Shown: positions 1 to 9,582, counted from the first letter of the stretch. The stretch is 64,000 nucleotides of DNA from Serratia ficaria (GCF_900187015.1 NZ_LT906479.1:4030001-4094000); one strand, 5' to 3'. Notes: generated by a model not told the origin, from the sequence alone. Numbers and translations are program-made.

Positions 1-546
1 GGCGGGTCGCCCGCACCGGGCGAGATAAGCCGGCGATGCCGCCGCGGCAAAGCGCTGCACTCTGGGCCCGATGGGCACCGCAATCATGTCCTTTTCCAGG
101 CGTTCTTCATAACGAATGCCGGCGTCGCAGCCGGCGGCCAATACGTCGACGAAGCTTTCTTCGGTCTGTATTTCCAGTTTGATATCCGGGTAGGCGGCGA
201 GAAATGCCGGTATCAGCGCGGGCAGCGCCAGGCGCGCGACGCTCACCGGCACGTTCAGCCTCAGCGTGCCGGCGGGCTTGTCGCGAAAACCGTTCACCAC
301 GTCGAGCGCGCTTCGCACCTCATCCAGCGCCGGCCCCAGCCGCTCCAGCAGGCTATAGCCGGCGGCGGTCGGCGTCACGCTGCGCGTAGTGCGGTTAAAC
401 AGCCGAACGCCAAGCTGTTTCTCCAGGCGCCGGATGGCATCGCTCACGCCGGAAGCGCTGCGCCCCAGGGTTCTGGCGCCTTCGCGGAATCCCCCTGCGC
501 GCGCCACGGCCAGAAAGGCGTGCAGATCCTCTAAATCAGTATTCAT
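1..546 (-). CDS. LysR family transcriptional regulator (partial, runs off the left edge)
   Basis: The gene starts at the ATG complementary to 544-546 and is open to base 1, so only the first 182 residues are visible. They begin MNTDLEDLHAFLAVARAGGF and continue with the LysR winged helix-turn-helix (residues about 3-62, including a GVSDAIRRLEKQLG recognition region). The first part of the substrate-binding domain follows. It lies divergently from the aldo/keto reductase at 661, with 114 bp between them. This is the usual LysR arrangement and suggests that it controls that reductase. The inducer is unknown, and the missing C-terminus prevents a closer family call. Confidence 0.9.
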   Translation of the reverse strand, partial: MNTDLEDLHAFLAVARAGGFREGARTLGRSASGVSDAIRRLEKQLGVRLFNRTTRSVTPTAAGYSLLERLGPALDEVRSALDVVNGFRDKPAGTLRLNVPVSVARLALPALIPAFLAAYPDIKLEIQTEESFVDVLAAGCDAGIRYEERLEKDMIAVPIGPRVQRFAAAASPAYLARCGRPA

Positions 547-660
547 TGTCCGTCACCCCGTACAACCTGTCCAGCGTCACCCGGCTTATCGCCACCGAAA
601 GCCGCGCCTATCATAGCCCCGTGCAGTTGACCCGTTCACGACCTTCAAAGGAAACAGGCT

Positions 661-1524
661 ATGTCCAATCACTCTACGCATCCCACATTCAACCTCGGCG
701 GCCGAAACGTCAAGCGGCTCGGCTACGGCGCCATGCAGCTGGCCGGGCCGGGCGTATTCGGGCCGCCAAAGGATCGGCAGGCGGCGCTGACGGTGCTGCG
801 GGAGGCCGTCGCCTCCGGCGTCAACCATATCGACACCAGCGACTTCTATGGCCCGCACATCACCAACCGGCTGATCCGTCAGGCGCTGGCGCCTTACCCC
901 GAAGATCTGACCCTGGTCACCAAAATCGGCGCCCGTCGGGGAAGCGACGCCTCATGGCTGCCGGCGTTCTCCGCCGCGGAGCTGACCGGCGCGGTGCATG
1001 ACAACCTGCGCAATCTCGGCCTCGAAAGGCTGGACGTGGTAAACCTCAGGATCATGTTTGATACGCACCGCCCGGCGGAAGGCTCGATAGAGGCTCTGCT
1101 GGCGCCGCTCGTGGAATTGCAGCGACAAGGATGGGTGCGGCATATCGGCCTGAGCAATGCGACCCCGGCCCAGGTCGCCGAGGCGCGTGCAATGTGCCGC
1201 ATCGTTTGCGTGCAGAACCACTACAACCTGATCAATCGCGGCGACGACGATCTGATCGACGATCTGGCCCGCGCCGGGATCGCCTACGTGCCGTTCTTCC
1301 CGCTCGGCGGCTTCAGCCCGATTCAATCCCAGGCGCTGTCCGCGATCGCCCTGCGCCTGGGCGCCACGCCGCTGCAAACCGCATTGGCCTGGCTGTATCA
1401 CCGCTCGCCGAATATTTTGCTGATCCCCGGCACCTCTTCCGTGGCTCATTTGCGGGAAAATCTGGCGGTGCCGACGCTCCCCTGGACGGAAGATATCGGC
1501 CGGGCGCTGGACGCCCTTGTCTGA
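661..1524 (+). CDS. Aldo/keto reductase family oxidoreductase
   Basis: A 287-residue protein of normal length for a short aldo/keto reductase. The (beta/alpha)8 barrel signature is visible: a NHIDTSDFYG segment near residue 60 supplies the catalytic Asp and Tyr, and a TKIG segment near residue 88 supplies the Lys. A C-terminal LLIPGTSSVAHLREN segment matches the NADPH-binding loop. It probably reduces carbonyl compounds in the cytoplasm with NADPH. The start at 661 follows a GGAAACAGGCT stretch. It is divergent from the LysR gene at 1-546, which is the likely regulator. The substrate cannot be read from the sequence. Confidence 0.9.
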   Translation: MSNHSTHPTFNLGGRNVKRLGYGAMQLAGPGVFGPPKDRQAALTVLREAVASGVNHIDTSDFYGPHITNRLIRQALAPYPEDLTLVTKIGARRGSDASWLPAFSAAELTGAVHDNLRNLGLERLDVVNLRIMFDTHRPAEGSIEALLAPLVELQRQGWVRHIGLSNATPAQVAEARAMCRIVCVQNHYNLINRGDDDLIDDLARAGIAYVPFFPLGGFSPIQSQALSAIALRLGATPLQTALAWLYHRSPNILLIPGTSSVAHLRENLAVPTLPWTEDIGRALDALV

Positions 1525-1735
1525 TTACGCATATAGGAAACTGCAGCGGAACATTGCTCGCCGTTAATATTCGGCGAATGACCGCCGGCCGGTGAAAAAC
1601 TTATTTTCTCCGTCTCCTAGCACCATAAAAAGGCAATGCAAAGCGGCCAGTCGTCCAATTTTGGACATTTTCATCCGTGCACTCGGCTTTAAACCATGCG
1701 TAATATTGGCTTGAGACAAATATAAGGAGTGCATG

Positions 1736-2116
1736 ATGAGAAATAGAATAAAAGTGCTGATCGCCGGCATGTGTTTATTTTCCGCCAGCTCGGTTTTCGC
1801 CGCCGAAGGTCTGCAGAGCGCCAGTCGCCTGGCCGGCGTTCTTGATTTGAGCCAAACGCAGCGCCAGGAAATTCACGTTATTCGCGACAAGGCCCAGCTG
1901 CAGCTGGACAGCATCAAAACCGATAAAGACGACCGCGGCGCGATCCTGAAAGTGCTGAAGTCGGGGCAGTGGGATGAACCGACGGTAAAAAAGCGCATTG
2001 CAGAAATGGGCATTTACCAGCAGCAGGCCGACTATATCCGCTACCGCTACTTGTTTGACGTGATGCAAACCCTGACGCCAGATCAAAAAGGCAAACTGCA
2101 GAAAATAATCAAATAA
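1736..2116 (+). CDS. Small periplasmic protein, CpxP/Spy-like
   Basis: A protein of 126 residues with a clear Sec signal peptide (MRNRIKVLIAGMCLFSASSVFA, then AEG). The mature part is helical and charged. It holds DLSQTQRQEI and TLTPDQKGKL segments that resemble the paired LTxxQ motifs of the Spy/CpxP periplasmic chaperone family. It is shorter and more diverged than true CpxP. Two ATGs are adjacent (1733 and 1736). The AAGGAG ribosome site at 1724-1729 lies 6 nt from 1736 but only 3 nt from 1733, so 1736 is preferred. The gene stands alone between the reductase and a regulator. A role in envelope stress is inferred. Confidence 0.7.
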   Translation: MRNRIKVLIAGMCLFSASSVFAAEGLQSASRLAGVLDLSQTQRQEIHVIRDKAQLQLDSIKTDKDDRGAILKVLKSGQWDEPTVKKRIAEMGIYQQQADYIRYRYLFDVMQTLTPDQKGKLQKIIK

Positions 2117-2256
2117 CCCCATCCCCGCCGCCCGGCCGCGCCGCCGCACCCTCGGCGGCGCGGCCGCTCCACGCAATCCGTCGCCAATCCTCTATACTCA
2201 GCCGGTGCAATACGCATAAACTGGCGGGCTAACGCGCTGATTAATGGGGAATCAAG

Positions 2257-2937
2257 GTGACAGACAATCCGCAAGCAACCGGCAATGGCCAGGCTAACGA
2301 CCACTTCAACGACGCGTTGCAAAAAATTCTGCCGCACAAGCCCCACGACATCATCGCCGACTTGATGGCGGCGCTGCAGCCGGAGGCCAGCGCGATCACC
2401 GCCCGGCGCTCACGCCAGTTCAGCGGCAAAAATCCGCAGGTTTACCTGCTGTTGCGCGGCGCGGTTCATCTGCATCGCCAGTCGGACGATCTGCTGATGA
2501 CCACCATCTACGCGCCGCACATCATCGGCCTGGCCGAGCTGCTGCATCCGGTGGGGAAAACCTACCTGCATCTGGACAAAGACTGCGAGATCCACGCCGT
2601 GGCCGGCGCCAAAGTGCTGCAAAAGCTCAACGAGCAGCCGAGGCTGTGGGCCGACGTCGCGCGCATTTTGGCCTATCAGCTGCATTTCGCCAGCCTGCGC
2701 GACCTGCACCTGTTGAATAACCATGCCTATGACGCCATCCGCGGCAAGCTGTTGGAGTTGATGAATGCGCCGGCCAGCACCCGCAGCCAATATTCGGCGC
2801 TGCGTTATATTCAGGAGCGCACCACGCTGGCACGCAGCACCATATTAAAATGCCTTAGCGACTTGAAGACCGGCGGTTATATCGCCATGGAGAAAGGACA
2901 TCTCACGCAAGTATTCAACCTGCCGCAAAGATATTAA
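2257..2937 (+). CDS. CRP-fold winged-helix regulator, IprA-like
   Basis: A 226-residue protein with a GTG start. Residues about 35-140 resemble a cyclic-nucleotide-binding beta barrel (QVYLLLRGAVHLHRQSDD, IIGLAELLHP) without the residues expected for cAMP binding. The C-terminal 70 residues (SALRYIQERTTLARSTILKCLSDLKTGGYI) form a winged helix-turn-helix. This layout matches the IprA family of enterobacterial regulators. It ends 238 bp before the RND efflux operon. A palindrome at 3059-3074 lies in that gap and is echoed at 7541, so local control of efflux is possible, but this is inference. Confidence 0.75.
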   Translation: MTDNPQATGNGQANDHFNDALQKILPHKPHDIIADLMAALQPEASAITARRSRQFSGKNPQVYLLLRGAVHLHRQSDDLLMTTIYAPHIIGLAELLHPVGKTYLHLDKDCEIHAVAGAKVLQKLNEQPRLWADVARILAYQLHFASLRDLHLLNNHAYDAIRGKLLELMNAPASTRSQYSALRYIQERTTLARSTILKCLSDLKTGGYIAMEKGHLTQVFNLPQRY

Positions 2938-2942
2938 AAAAA

Positions 2943-2965
2943 TGCCGCTGGTTTCGCCAGCGGCA
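2943..2965. terminator. Hairpin downstream of the IprA-like gene
   Basis: A perfect 9-bp stem (TGCCGCTGG, loop TTTCG, CCAGCGGCA) begins 6 bp after the stop codon. A run of A precedes it on the plus strand, so the T run is on the minus strand. As an intrinsic terminator it would work best on minus-strand transcripts. Confidence 0.6.
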
Positions 2966-3058
2966 ACGGACACTACTGATATGGTCTTTCTTGCTTTATT
3001 CGTGTTCACACACACGCCGACCATAATAAATGCATTGAATTTAAAACCTACCGTTATT

Positions 3059-3074
3059 CGGTCCGAATTCGGAC
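3059..3074. promoter_or_regulatory. Palindromic operator candidate upstream of the RND operon
   Basis: CGGTCCGAATTCGGAC contains the perfect 14-bp palindrome GTCCGAATTCGGAC (3061-3074), about 100 bp upstream of the membrane fusion gene. Fourteen of the 16 bases recur at 7541-7556 upstream of the DUF3300 gene. The protein that binds is unknown. The adjacent CRP-fold regulator is one candidate. Confidence 0.5.
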
Positions 3075-3175
3075 TCTTCCCGCGCTGATTATTCCGTAAA
3101 ATACACCGCAATACCTTTCTGCAATTAATCAGCCGCCAGACTGCCTTGCGATATTGTTTGGCCAACGGGATAACC

Positions 3176-4348
3176 ATGAAAAGAAAACCACTATGCTTAA
3201 CCGGCAGCCTGCTGCTGTGCGGCGGTCTGTTGCTTACCGGCTGCAAGGACCCATCCACCTCCAGCGCGCAGGTTCGGCCGCACCCGGTTGGCGTGGTGAC
3301 CCTGCGGCCGCAGCCGCTGGCGGTCAAAACCGAGCTGCCGGGGCGCACCAGCGCCTACCGTACCGCGGAAGTGCGACCGCAGGTGAGCGGCATCATCCTC
3401 AAACGTCAGTTTGTCGAAGGCAGCGACGTTCAGGCCGGGCAGTCGCTGTACCAGATTGACCCCGCCACCTACCAGGCTGCCTGCGACAGCGCGCAGGGCG
3501 AGCTGCAGAAGGCGCTGGCCAACAGCGACATCGCTCGCCTGACGGTGCAGCGCGAACGGCCGCTGCGGGCGAAAAATTACGTCAGTCCGCAAGAGTTCGA
3601 TACCCGCGTGGCCAAGGCCAGGCAGGCCGAGGCCGAGGTTGCCGCCGCCCGCGCCGCGCTGGAAAGCGCCCGCATCAACCTGCGCTACACCCGGGTGCTG
3701 GCGCCGATTGCCGGGCGCATCGGCAAGTCGAGCGTTACCGAAGGGGCGCTGGTCGACGCCGGCCAGGGCAGCGCGCTGGCCACGGTGCAGCAGCTGGATC
3801 CGATGTATGTCGACGTCACCCAGTCGAGCGACGACTTTCTCAAGCTGAAGCAGGCCATCGCCTCCGGCGCCATCACCCATCGCGCCGGTAACGTACCGGT
3901 CAGCCTGATCCTGGGCAACGGCCAACCCTATCGGCCGGTCGGCACGCTGGAATTCTCCGATGTCACCGTCGATCAAACCACCGGCTCCATCACCCTGCGC
4001 GCCATCATCCCCAATCCGCAGCACATCCTGCTGCCCGGCATGTATGTTCGCGCCGAGATTGATCAGGGCGTGCAGCAAAACGCGCTGCTGGTGCCGCAGC
4101 AAGGCATCACCCGCAACCCGCGCGGCGAAGCGACGGCGCTGATCGCCGACGCCCACGATAGGGCGCAGCTGCGCCGGGTGACCGCAGCTCAGGCGATTGG
4201 CGACAAATGGCGGGTAACCTCGGGGCTGAAGGCCGGCGACCGGGTGATCGTCAGCGGCCTGATGCGCCTGAAACCGGGGATGAAGGTACGGCCGACGGAA
4301 GAGACTCCGGCCACCGCCGAAGCCCTGTCCGACGTCTATCACGGTTAA
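3176..4348 (+). CDS. RND efflux membrane fusion protein (AcrA/MexA family lipoprotein)
   Basis: A 390-residue periplasmic adaptor. The lipoprotein signal MKRKPLCLTGSLLLCGGLLLTGC ends in an LLTGC lipobox, which sets the start at 3176 rather than the in-frame ATG at 3146. It is followed by the beta-barrel/lipoyl segments (TELPGRTSAYRTAEVRPQVS, VEGSDVQAGQSLYQID), a helical hairpin rich in Ala and Glu (residues about 100-170), and a return lipoyl strand (LAPIAGRIGKSSVTEGALV). It would bridge the inner-membrane pump encoded 13 bp downstream to an outer-membrane channel. No channel gene is present here, so TolC is the likely partner. It resembles the Serratia Sde pumps, but I cannot assign which one. 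Confidence 0.93.
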   Translation: MKRKPLCLTGSLLLCGGLLLTGCKDPSTSSAQVRPHPVGVVTLRPQPLAVKTELPGRTSAYRTAEVRPQVSGIILKRQFVEGSDVQAGQSLYQIDPATYQAACDSAQGELQKALANSDIARLTVQRERPLRAKNYVSPQEFDTRVAKARQAEAEVAAARAALESARINLRYTRVLAPIAGRIGKSSVTEGALVDAGQGSALATVQQLDPMYVDVTQSSDDFLKLKQAIASGAITHRAGNVPVSLILGNGQPYRPVGTLEFSDVTVDQTTGSITLRAIIPNPQHILLPGMYVRAEIDQGVQQNALLVPQQGITRNPRGEATALIADAHDRAQLRRVTAAQAIGDKWRVTSGLKAGDRVIVSGLMRLKPGMKVRPTEETPATAEALSDVYHG

Positions 4349-4361
4349 GGGGCGCTGAAGC

Positions 4362-7300
4362 ATGTCTGATTTCTTTATCAATCGGCCGATATTCGCCTGG
4401 GTGGTCGCCATCATCGTCATGATGGCCGGCGCCTTGGCCATCATCAAACTGCCGATCGCCCAGTACCCCACCATCGCGCCGCCGGCGGTCAGCATCAGCG
4501 CCAGCTATCCGGGGGCCGACGCCAGGACGGTGCAGGACACGGTCACCCAGGTGATTGAACAGAACATGAACGGCCTGGACGGCCTGATGTACATGTCATC
4601 CAACAGCGACGCCGCCGGCAACGCCACCGTCACCCTCACCTTCGCGACCGGCACCGATCCGGACATCGCCCAGGTGCAGGTGCAAAACAAACTGCAGCTG
4701 GCGATGCCGCTGCTGCCGCAGGCGGTGCAGAACCAGGGCATCAACGTGCAGAAGGCCTCCAGCAGCTTCCTGATGGTGGCCGCCTTCACCTCCGACAGCG
4801 GCGCCATGACGCAGGCGGATTTGGCGGACTATACGGTCGCCAATATCAAGGATCCGATCGGCCGCACCAGCGGCGTCGGCCAGGTGCAGCTGTTCGGCGC
4901 TCAGTACGCCATGCGCGTGTGGCTGGATCCCACCAAGCTCGATAATTATCGGCTAACCAGCGAAGACGTGGTGCGCGCCATCAAGGCGCAGAACAACCAG
5001 ATCGCCGGCGGCCAGCTCGGCGCCCTGCCCGCGGTGCCCGGACAGCAGCTCAACGCCTCGATCATCGCCCAAACCCGCCTCGGTTCGCCGCAGCAGTTCG
5101 GCAATATTTTGCTGCGCGTCAATCAGGATGGTTCGCAGGTGCGCCTGCGCGACGTCGCGCGCATTGTGCTCGGCAGCGAAAACTACACCACCGGCGCGGA
5201 ATACAACGGCAAACCCGCCGCCGGCCTGGGCATCAAGCTGGCGACCGGCGCCAACGCGCTGGATACCGCCAACGCGGTGAAGGCCGAAATCTCGCGGCTG
5301 GAGCCCTACTTCCCCGCCGGCATGCGGGTGGTGTACCCATACGACACCACGCCGTTCGTCAAAATCTCCATCAGTGAAGTGGTGAAAACGCTGTTCGAGG
5401 CCATCATCCTGGTGTTCCTGGTGATGTATCTGTTCCTGCAAAACTTCCGCGCCACGCTGATCCCCACCATCGCGGTGCCGGTGGTGCTGCTCGGCACTTT
5501 TGCGGTGTTGGCTGCCTGCGGCTTTTCGATCAACACCCTGACGATGTTCGGCATGGTGCTGGCGATCGGCCTGCTGGTGGACGACGCCATCGTGGTGGTG
5601 GAGAACGTCGAACGGGTCATGTCCGCAGAGGGGCTGCCGCCGAAAGAGGCCACCCGCAAATCGATGGGGCAGATACAGGGCGCGCTGGTCGGCATCGCCA
5701 TGGTGCTGTCGGCGGTATTTATCCCGATGGCGTTTTTCGGCGGCGCCACCGGCGCCATCTATCGCCAGTTCTCGGTCACCATCGTTTCCGCCATGGTGCT
5801 GTCGGTGCTGGTGGCGATGATCCTGACGCCGGCGCTGTGCGTCACCCTGCTGAAACCCGGCGTGCACGCGCCTAAAACCGGCTTTTTCGCCTGGTTTAAT
5901 CGCCTGTTCGACCGCAGCACCCGGCATTATCAAAACAGCGTCGGCAACATTCTCAACCATACCGGCCGCATGTTGCTGATTTACCTGTTGATTGTCATCG
6001 GCATGGCGCTGCTGTTCATCCGCTTGCCCAGCGCCTTTCTGCCCGACGAGGATCAGGGCGTGTTCATGAACATGATCCAGCTGCCGGCCGGCGCCACCCA
6101 GCAGCGCACCGAAGCGGTACTGGACAAGGTGACCCATTACTACCTGAACGGTGAAAAGGCCAACGTCAACTCGGTCTTTACCGTCGCCGGATTCGGCTTC
6201 AACGGCAACGGCCAAAACAACGGGCTGGCGTTCGTCAGCCTCAAGGACTGGAGCCGCCGCCCAGGGGAGAAAAACAAGGTCGAGGCAATCATTAAACGCG
6301 CCAACATGGCCTTTGCCCATACCATCAGGGAGGGCGTCGCCTTCGCCTTTAACCTGCCGGCCATTACCGATCTCGGCACCGCCACCGGCTTCGACTTCGA
6401 ACTGATCGACAACGGCGGCCTCGGCCATGCGGCACTGACCAAGGCGCGCAACCAGCTGCTGTTCATGGCCGGCAAATTCCCCGACGTGGTGACCAGGATC
6501 CGCCCCAACGGCCTGGAGGATACCCCGCAGTTCAAGGTGGACGTCGATCAGGCCAAGGCCGAAGCGCTGGGGGTTTCAGTCAACGACATCAACCAGACGC
6601 TGTCCACTGCCTGGGGCGGCACCTACGTCAACGACTTTATCGACCGCGGCCGGGTGAAGAAGGTGTATGTGCAGGCCGACGCCCGCTACCGCATGCTGCC
6701 CGACGATCTCAACCAGTGGTACGTGAAGGGCAACCGCGGCCAAATGGTGCCGTTCTCCGCCTTCGCCAGCGCCCACTGGCAATACGGCTCGCCGCGGCTG
6801 GAGCGTTATAACGGCCTGCCTTCGATGGAAATCCTCGGGGAGCCGGCGCCGGGGCGCAGCTCGGGCCAGGCGATGATGCTGATGGAGAAGCTGGCGGCCA
6901 GGCTGCCGAAGGGTATCGGCTACGACTGGACCGGCATGTCCTATCAGGAACGGCTTGCCGGCAATCAGGCGCCGGCGCTGTATGCCATCTCGCTGGCGGT
7001 GGTGTTCCTGTGCCTGGCGGCGCTGTATGAAAGCTGGTCGATCCCGTTCGCCGTGATGCTGGTGGTGCCGCTCGGCGTGGTCGGAGCGCTGCTGGGCACC
7101 ACCCTGCGCGGCCTCGACAACGACGTTTACTTCCAGGTGGGCCTGCTGACCACCATCGGCCTGTCGGCCAAAAACGCCATTTTGATCGTCGAGTTCGCCA
7201 AGGCGCTGATGGAGAAAGAAGGCAAGCCCCTGTTGGCCGCCACGCTGGAGGCAACGCGCATGCGCCTGCGGCCGATCCTGATGACCTCGCTGGCGTTTAT

Positions 7301-7472
7301 TCTCGGCGTGCTGCCGCTGGTGATCGGCAGCGGCGCCGGTTCCGGCGCGCAGAATGCGGTCGGCACCGGCGTGATGTGCGGCATGATCAGCGCCACCCTG
7401 CTGGCCATTTTCCTGGTGCCGGTGTTCTTTGTCGTGGTGCTGCGCCGCTTCGGCGGCAAGCGGCCCGATTAA
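4362..7472 (+). CDS. RND multidrug efflux transporter, AcrB/AcrD family (HAE1)
   Basis: A 1036-residue inner-membrane proton/drug antiporter of normal family length. TM1 is at residues about 10-28. A large periplasmic domain follows, then TM2-6 with the proton-relay motif [17 protein letters not shown] holding the paired Asp. A second periplasmic domain and TM8-12 follow, with the relay Lys in [13 protein letters not shown]. The N-terminal [17 protein letters not shown] and the [19 protein letters not shown] segment are typical of AcrB-type pumps. The gene starts 13 bp after the adaptor gene, so the two form an operon. The substrates cannot be predicted from sequence alone. Confidence 0.95.
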   Translation: MSDFFINRPIFAWVVAIIVMMAGALAIIKLPIAQYPTIAPPAVSISASYPGADARTVQDTVTQVIEQNMNGLDGLMYMSSNSDAAGNATVTLTFATGTDPDIAQVQVQNKLQLAMPLLPQAVQNQGINVQKASSSFLMVAAFTSDSGAMTQADLADYTVANIKDPIGRTSGVGQVQLFGAQYAMRVWLDPTKLDNYRLTSEDVVRAIKAQNNQIAGGQLGALPAVPGQQLNASIIAQTRLGSPQQFGNILLRVNQDGSQVRLRDVARIVLGSENYTTGAEYNGKPAAGLGIKLATGANALDTANAVKAEISRLEPYFPAGMRVVYPYDTTPFVKISISEVVKTLFEAIILVFLVMYLFLQNFRATLIPTIAVPVVLLGTFAVLAACGFSINTLTMFGMVLAIGLLVDDAIVVVENVERVMSAEGLPPKEATRKSMGQIQGALVGIAMVLSAVFIPMAFFGGATGAIYRQFSVTIVSAMVLSVLVAMILTPALCVTLLKPGVHAPKTGFFAWFNRLFDRSTRHYQNSVGNILNHTGRMLLIYLLIVIGMALLFIRLPSAFLPDEDQGVFMNMIQLPAGATQQRTEAVLDKVTHYYLNGEKANVNSVFTVAGFGFNGNGQNNGLAFVSLKDWSRRPGEKNKVEAIIKRANMAFAHTIREGVAFAFNLPAITDLGTATGFDFELIDNGGLGHAALTKARNQLLFMAGKFPDVVTRIRPNGLEDTPQFKVDVDQAKAEALGVSVNDINQTLSTAWGGTYVNDFIDRGRVKKVYVQADARYRMLPDDLNQWYVKGNRGQMVPFSAFASAHWQYGSPRLERYNGLPSMEILGEPAPGRSSGQAMMLMEKLAARLPKGIGYDWTGMSYQERLAGNQAPALYAISLAVVFLCLAALYESWSIPFAVMLVVPLGVVGALLGTTLRGLDNDVYFQVGLLTTIGLSAKNAILIVEFAKALMEKEGKPLLAATLEATRMRLRPILMTSLAFILGVLPLVIGSGAGSGAQNAVGTGVMCGMISATLLAIFLVPVFFVVVLRRFGGKRPD

Positions 7473-7540
7473 CCCTGGCGGGCCGTTCGGGCCCCGCCAT
7501 CAAAAAGGCATTCTCCAACTTTATCGCTTCTGAATCACCG

Positions 7541-7556
7541 CGGTCCGATTCCGGAC
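7541..7556. promoter_or_regulatory. Second copy of the palindromic operator candidate, upstream of the DUF3300 gene
   Basis: CGGTCCGATTCCGGAC differs from 3059-3074 at only two central positions and keeps the TCCG-N4-CGGA arms. It lies about 145 bp before the DUF3300 start, in the 228-bp gap after the RND gene. The same regulator may control both units. Confidence 0.5.
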
Positions 7557-7700
7557 CCGGTTTGCGTGTTATCGCTGCGGTGAACATGGGATCCTGAACG
7601 CATCCGAGAAAACTGAGCGCGGGAGCGGCGTTATTTCCCCCATCGGCGCGGCTCCCCTGTCAGCCTCAGGCGTTCCTCGGTTCAACGAGAGGAAAATAGC

Positions 7701-8897
7701 ATGTTCAACATGAAGAAATTACCCTGGGTTTTGATGATGCTGTTAGCGTTGAGCGGCTGCGATCGCGCGCAGGAGAACCCTGCGCCGCCGGCATCCTCCG
7801 CCGCGCAAACGCCGACGGCGCCGTTTGGCGGCCGCCAGCCGGACGGGGGCAACGCGCAACCCTTGGATCAGCTGCTCGGCCCGATCGCCCTGTTTCCGGA
7901 CGGCCTGCTGGCGCAGGTGCTGGCCGCCAGTACTGCGCCCGAACAGGTCAGCGCCGCCAACGCCTGGCTGTTGCAACACCGAACCCTGACCGGCGATGCG
8001 CTGGCGCAGGCGGCGAACGCTCAGCCCTGGGCGCCGGCGGTAAAATCCCTGACCCGCTTCCCCGATGTGCTGCAGCAAATGGCGCAGAACCCGGGCTGGA
8101 CTCAGGCGCTTGGCGCCGCCTACACGCGAGCGCCGGGTGAGGTAATGAACGCCGTGCAGCTGCTGCGCCAACGCGCCGGCAACAGCGGCGCGCTGAAAAG
8201 CAACGCGCAGCAGCAGGTGATCGTTAGCGGCGCGGCGCCGGCGCAGACCATCGTCATCAAACCCGCGCAGCCCAACGTGGTGTACGTTCCCAGCTACGGC
8301 GCCGCCGTTTACGGCAACCCGCCGGTGGCCTACTATCCCGGCTATACGCCGCCGCCGGCCTACGGCTCCGGCGACAGGCTGGCGACCGGGTTAATCGGCT
8401 TTACCGCCGGCGTGATGGTGGGATCGCTGTTCGATAACAGCTGGGGGGTGCGCTGGGGCGGCAGCCCGGCGGTGGTGTACAACAACCGCACCTTCGTCGG
8501 CAACGTTCAGATTCAGCGCCACGACTGGCGCCACACCGCCTATGCGCCGCGCGCCCCTTTCAGCGAACCGCACTTCGCCCCGGCGCGCAGCAACTTTACC
8601 CCGCGGGCCGCGGCGACGCCGGCCTTCAGCCCGCAGCGCAACGCCGCACGTTACGCCGGGCCAACCCGCACCGCATCAAAACGGCCGGAGCGCCGCGTCG
8701 CGCATGCGCTGCCGCCGCGAGAACGCCATCTGGCCCCCGGCCCGGCGCGGTTGCCGTCCGTACGTCAGCCGCGGTTCCAGACGGAGCGCGATGCGCGGCC
8801 ATTCGCCGCCTCTCACGCGGGCTTTTCCACCGCGCTGAATCATGCCTGGGGCGCGGGGCACGCCCTCGGCGGCGGCTACCCTCGCCGCCGGCTGTAG
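7701..8897 (+). CDS. DUF3300 domain lipoprotein
   Basis: A 398-residue protein with a lipoprotein signal (MFNMKKLPWVLMMLLALSGC). It has the DUF3300 core (residues about 45-210): LDQLLGPIALFPDGLLAQVLAAST, then WAPAVKSLTRFPDVLQQMA, and a Pro/Tyr-rich linker (YVPSYGAAVYGNPPVAYYPGY). A glycine-rich hydrophobic patch (LIGFTAGVMVGSLF) is followed by a basic, Arg/Pro/Ala-rich tail with no recognisable domain. The DUF3300 function is unknown. It is probably anchored on the periplasmic side of the envelope. It follows the RND operon but has its own 228-bp upstream region with the shared palindrome. Confidence 0.85.
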   Translation: MFNMKKLPWVLMMLLALSGCDRAQENPAPPASSAAQTPTAPFGGRQPDGGNAQPLDQLLGPIALFPDGLLAQVLAASTAPEQVSAANAWLLQHRTLTGDALAQAANAQPWAPAVKSLTRFPDVLQQMAQNPGWTQALGAAYTRAPGEVMNAVQLLRQRAGNSGALKSNAQQQVIVSGAAPAQTIVIKPAQPNVVYVPSYGAAVYGNPPVAYYPGYTPPPAYGSGDRLATGLIGFTAGVMVGSLFDNSWGVRWGGSPAVVYNNRTFVGNVQIQRHDWRHTAYAPRAPFSEPHFAPARSNFTPRAAATPAFSPQRNAARYAGPTRTASKRPERRVAHALPPRERHLAPGPARLPSVRQPRFQTERDARPFAASHAGFSTALNHAWGAGHALGGGYPRRRL

Positions 8898-8944
8898 CGC
8901 CGCCAGGGCGGACGAATGCGCCACGCTCAATCTGCATCGGGCGG

Positions 8945-9397
8945 TTACAGCGTGCGCGTATACACTCGCGAAGCCTCGCCCCAGGGATGATAGCCCAGCC
9001 CGTTAAAGGCAAAGCCCCGCCGCTCGTAGTAACCTTCCAGATCGGTACATAAATGCAACTGCGGGAAGCCCATTTGCCGCGTGGCTTGCGCCACATGCTC
9101 GATCAGCAGCGCACCATAGCCGCGGCCGCGGTGCGCTTCCTCCACGTACAATGCGCACAACCAGGGATACAGCTCGCCGCGGCTGATAAAGTCGTTGGTG
9201 ATCAGGCCCGCGCAGCCGAGAATGTGGTCGCCGGCCATCAGCAGGTACCACTGCGGCAGCGGATTAGCCGCATCGATACAGCGGGTGATGGCATCTTGAT
9301 ACACCATCAGGGACTCCGGCGAAGCCCACTGCTGCTGGAAGTAGCCAATGGCTCGCGAGGCGAGCTCGGGTGACTGACGCACTGAAATAATGTCCAT
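8945..9397 (-). CDS. GNAT family N-acetyltransferase
   Basis: A 150-residue acetyltransferase. The acetyl-CoA binding motif is visible as VEEAHRGRGYGALLIEHV (residues about 88-105), after the beta-strand segment GELYPWLCALYVEEA. A C-terminal YYERRGFAFNGLGYHPWG strand is typical of GNAT folds. The substrate is unknown. Transcription runs leftward, away from the AT-rich gap. The start ATG at 9397 lies inside the end of a phage-like leader reading frame (9394-9582), and AGGA a few bases upstream may serve as the ribosome site. This gene may therefore be translated from a leader acquired by recombination. Confidence 0.88.
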   Translation of the reverse strand: MDIISVRQSPELASRAIGYFQQQWASPESLMVYQDAITRCIDAANPLPQWYLLMAGDHILGCAGLITNDFISRGELYPWLCALYVEEAHRGRGYGALLIEHVAQATRQMGFPQLHLCTDLEGYYERRGFAFNGLGYHPWGEASRVYTRTL

Positions 9398-9582
9398 ATT
9401 CGTTCCTGTTTATTTTCGTTTTCCGCCAGCGTGAAATTATGCCGCATCTCGCCACCTTTAGGTGGAAAAACGCCTGGCGGTTGCAGCCAGGCCCCTGACC
9501 CCCGCGGGTTCAACGACGCCGCAGCATAGAGAGCGGAACAGGATGAAAGAGGCCGGCTATGGCATGTCTCATGCGCTTCCAT
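9394..9582 (-). pseudogene. Remnant of an Ash/Icd-like phage leader ORF fused to the GNAT gene start
   Basis: Read leftward, this frame encodes HETCHSRPLSSCSALYAAAS and, after a short gap, PPGVFPPKGGEMRHNFTLAE and NENKQERIW. Segments of this kind (CHSRPL, SLNPRG, PKGGEMR.NFTL.EN) occur at the N-termini of Icd-like/Ash proteins of P4-type prophages and integrative elements. Here the usual C-terminal half is absent: the frame runs out of phase into the acetyltransferase gene and stops at 9307. Two hairpins lie inside it (9452-9492). It is probably a decayed phage immunity leader. This rests on remembered family resemblance. Confidence 0.45.
9452..9492 (-). terminator. Two hairpins in the phage-like leader, one shaped as a minus-strand terminator
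   Basis: Read leftward, GCCTGGC-N7-GCCAGGC (9472-9492) is followed by GTTTTT (9466-9471), the form of an intrinsic terminator. Directly after it comes a second hairpin, CCACC-TAAA-GGTGG (9452-9465). Both lie about 55-95 bp before the acetyltransferase start, so they could stop leader transcription short. Confidence 0.55.

Noticed and set aside
4953..6428. A 491-codon minus-strand frame opposite the RND gene
   Set aside because: It is antisense to a well-supported transporter, with a low-complexity His/Gln translation.
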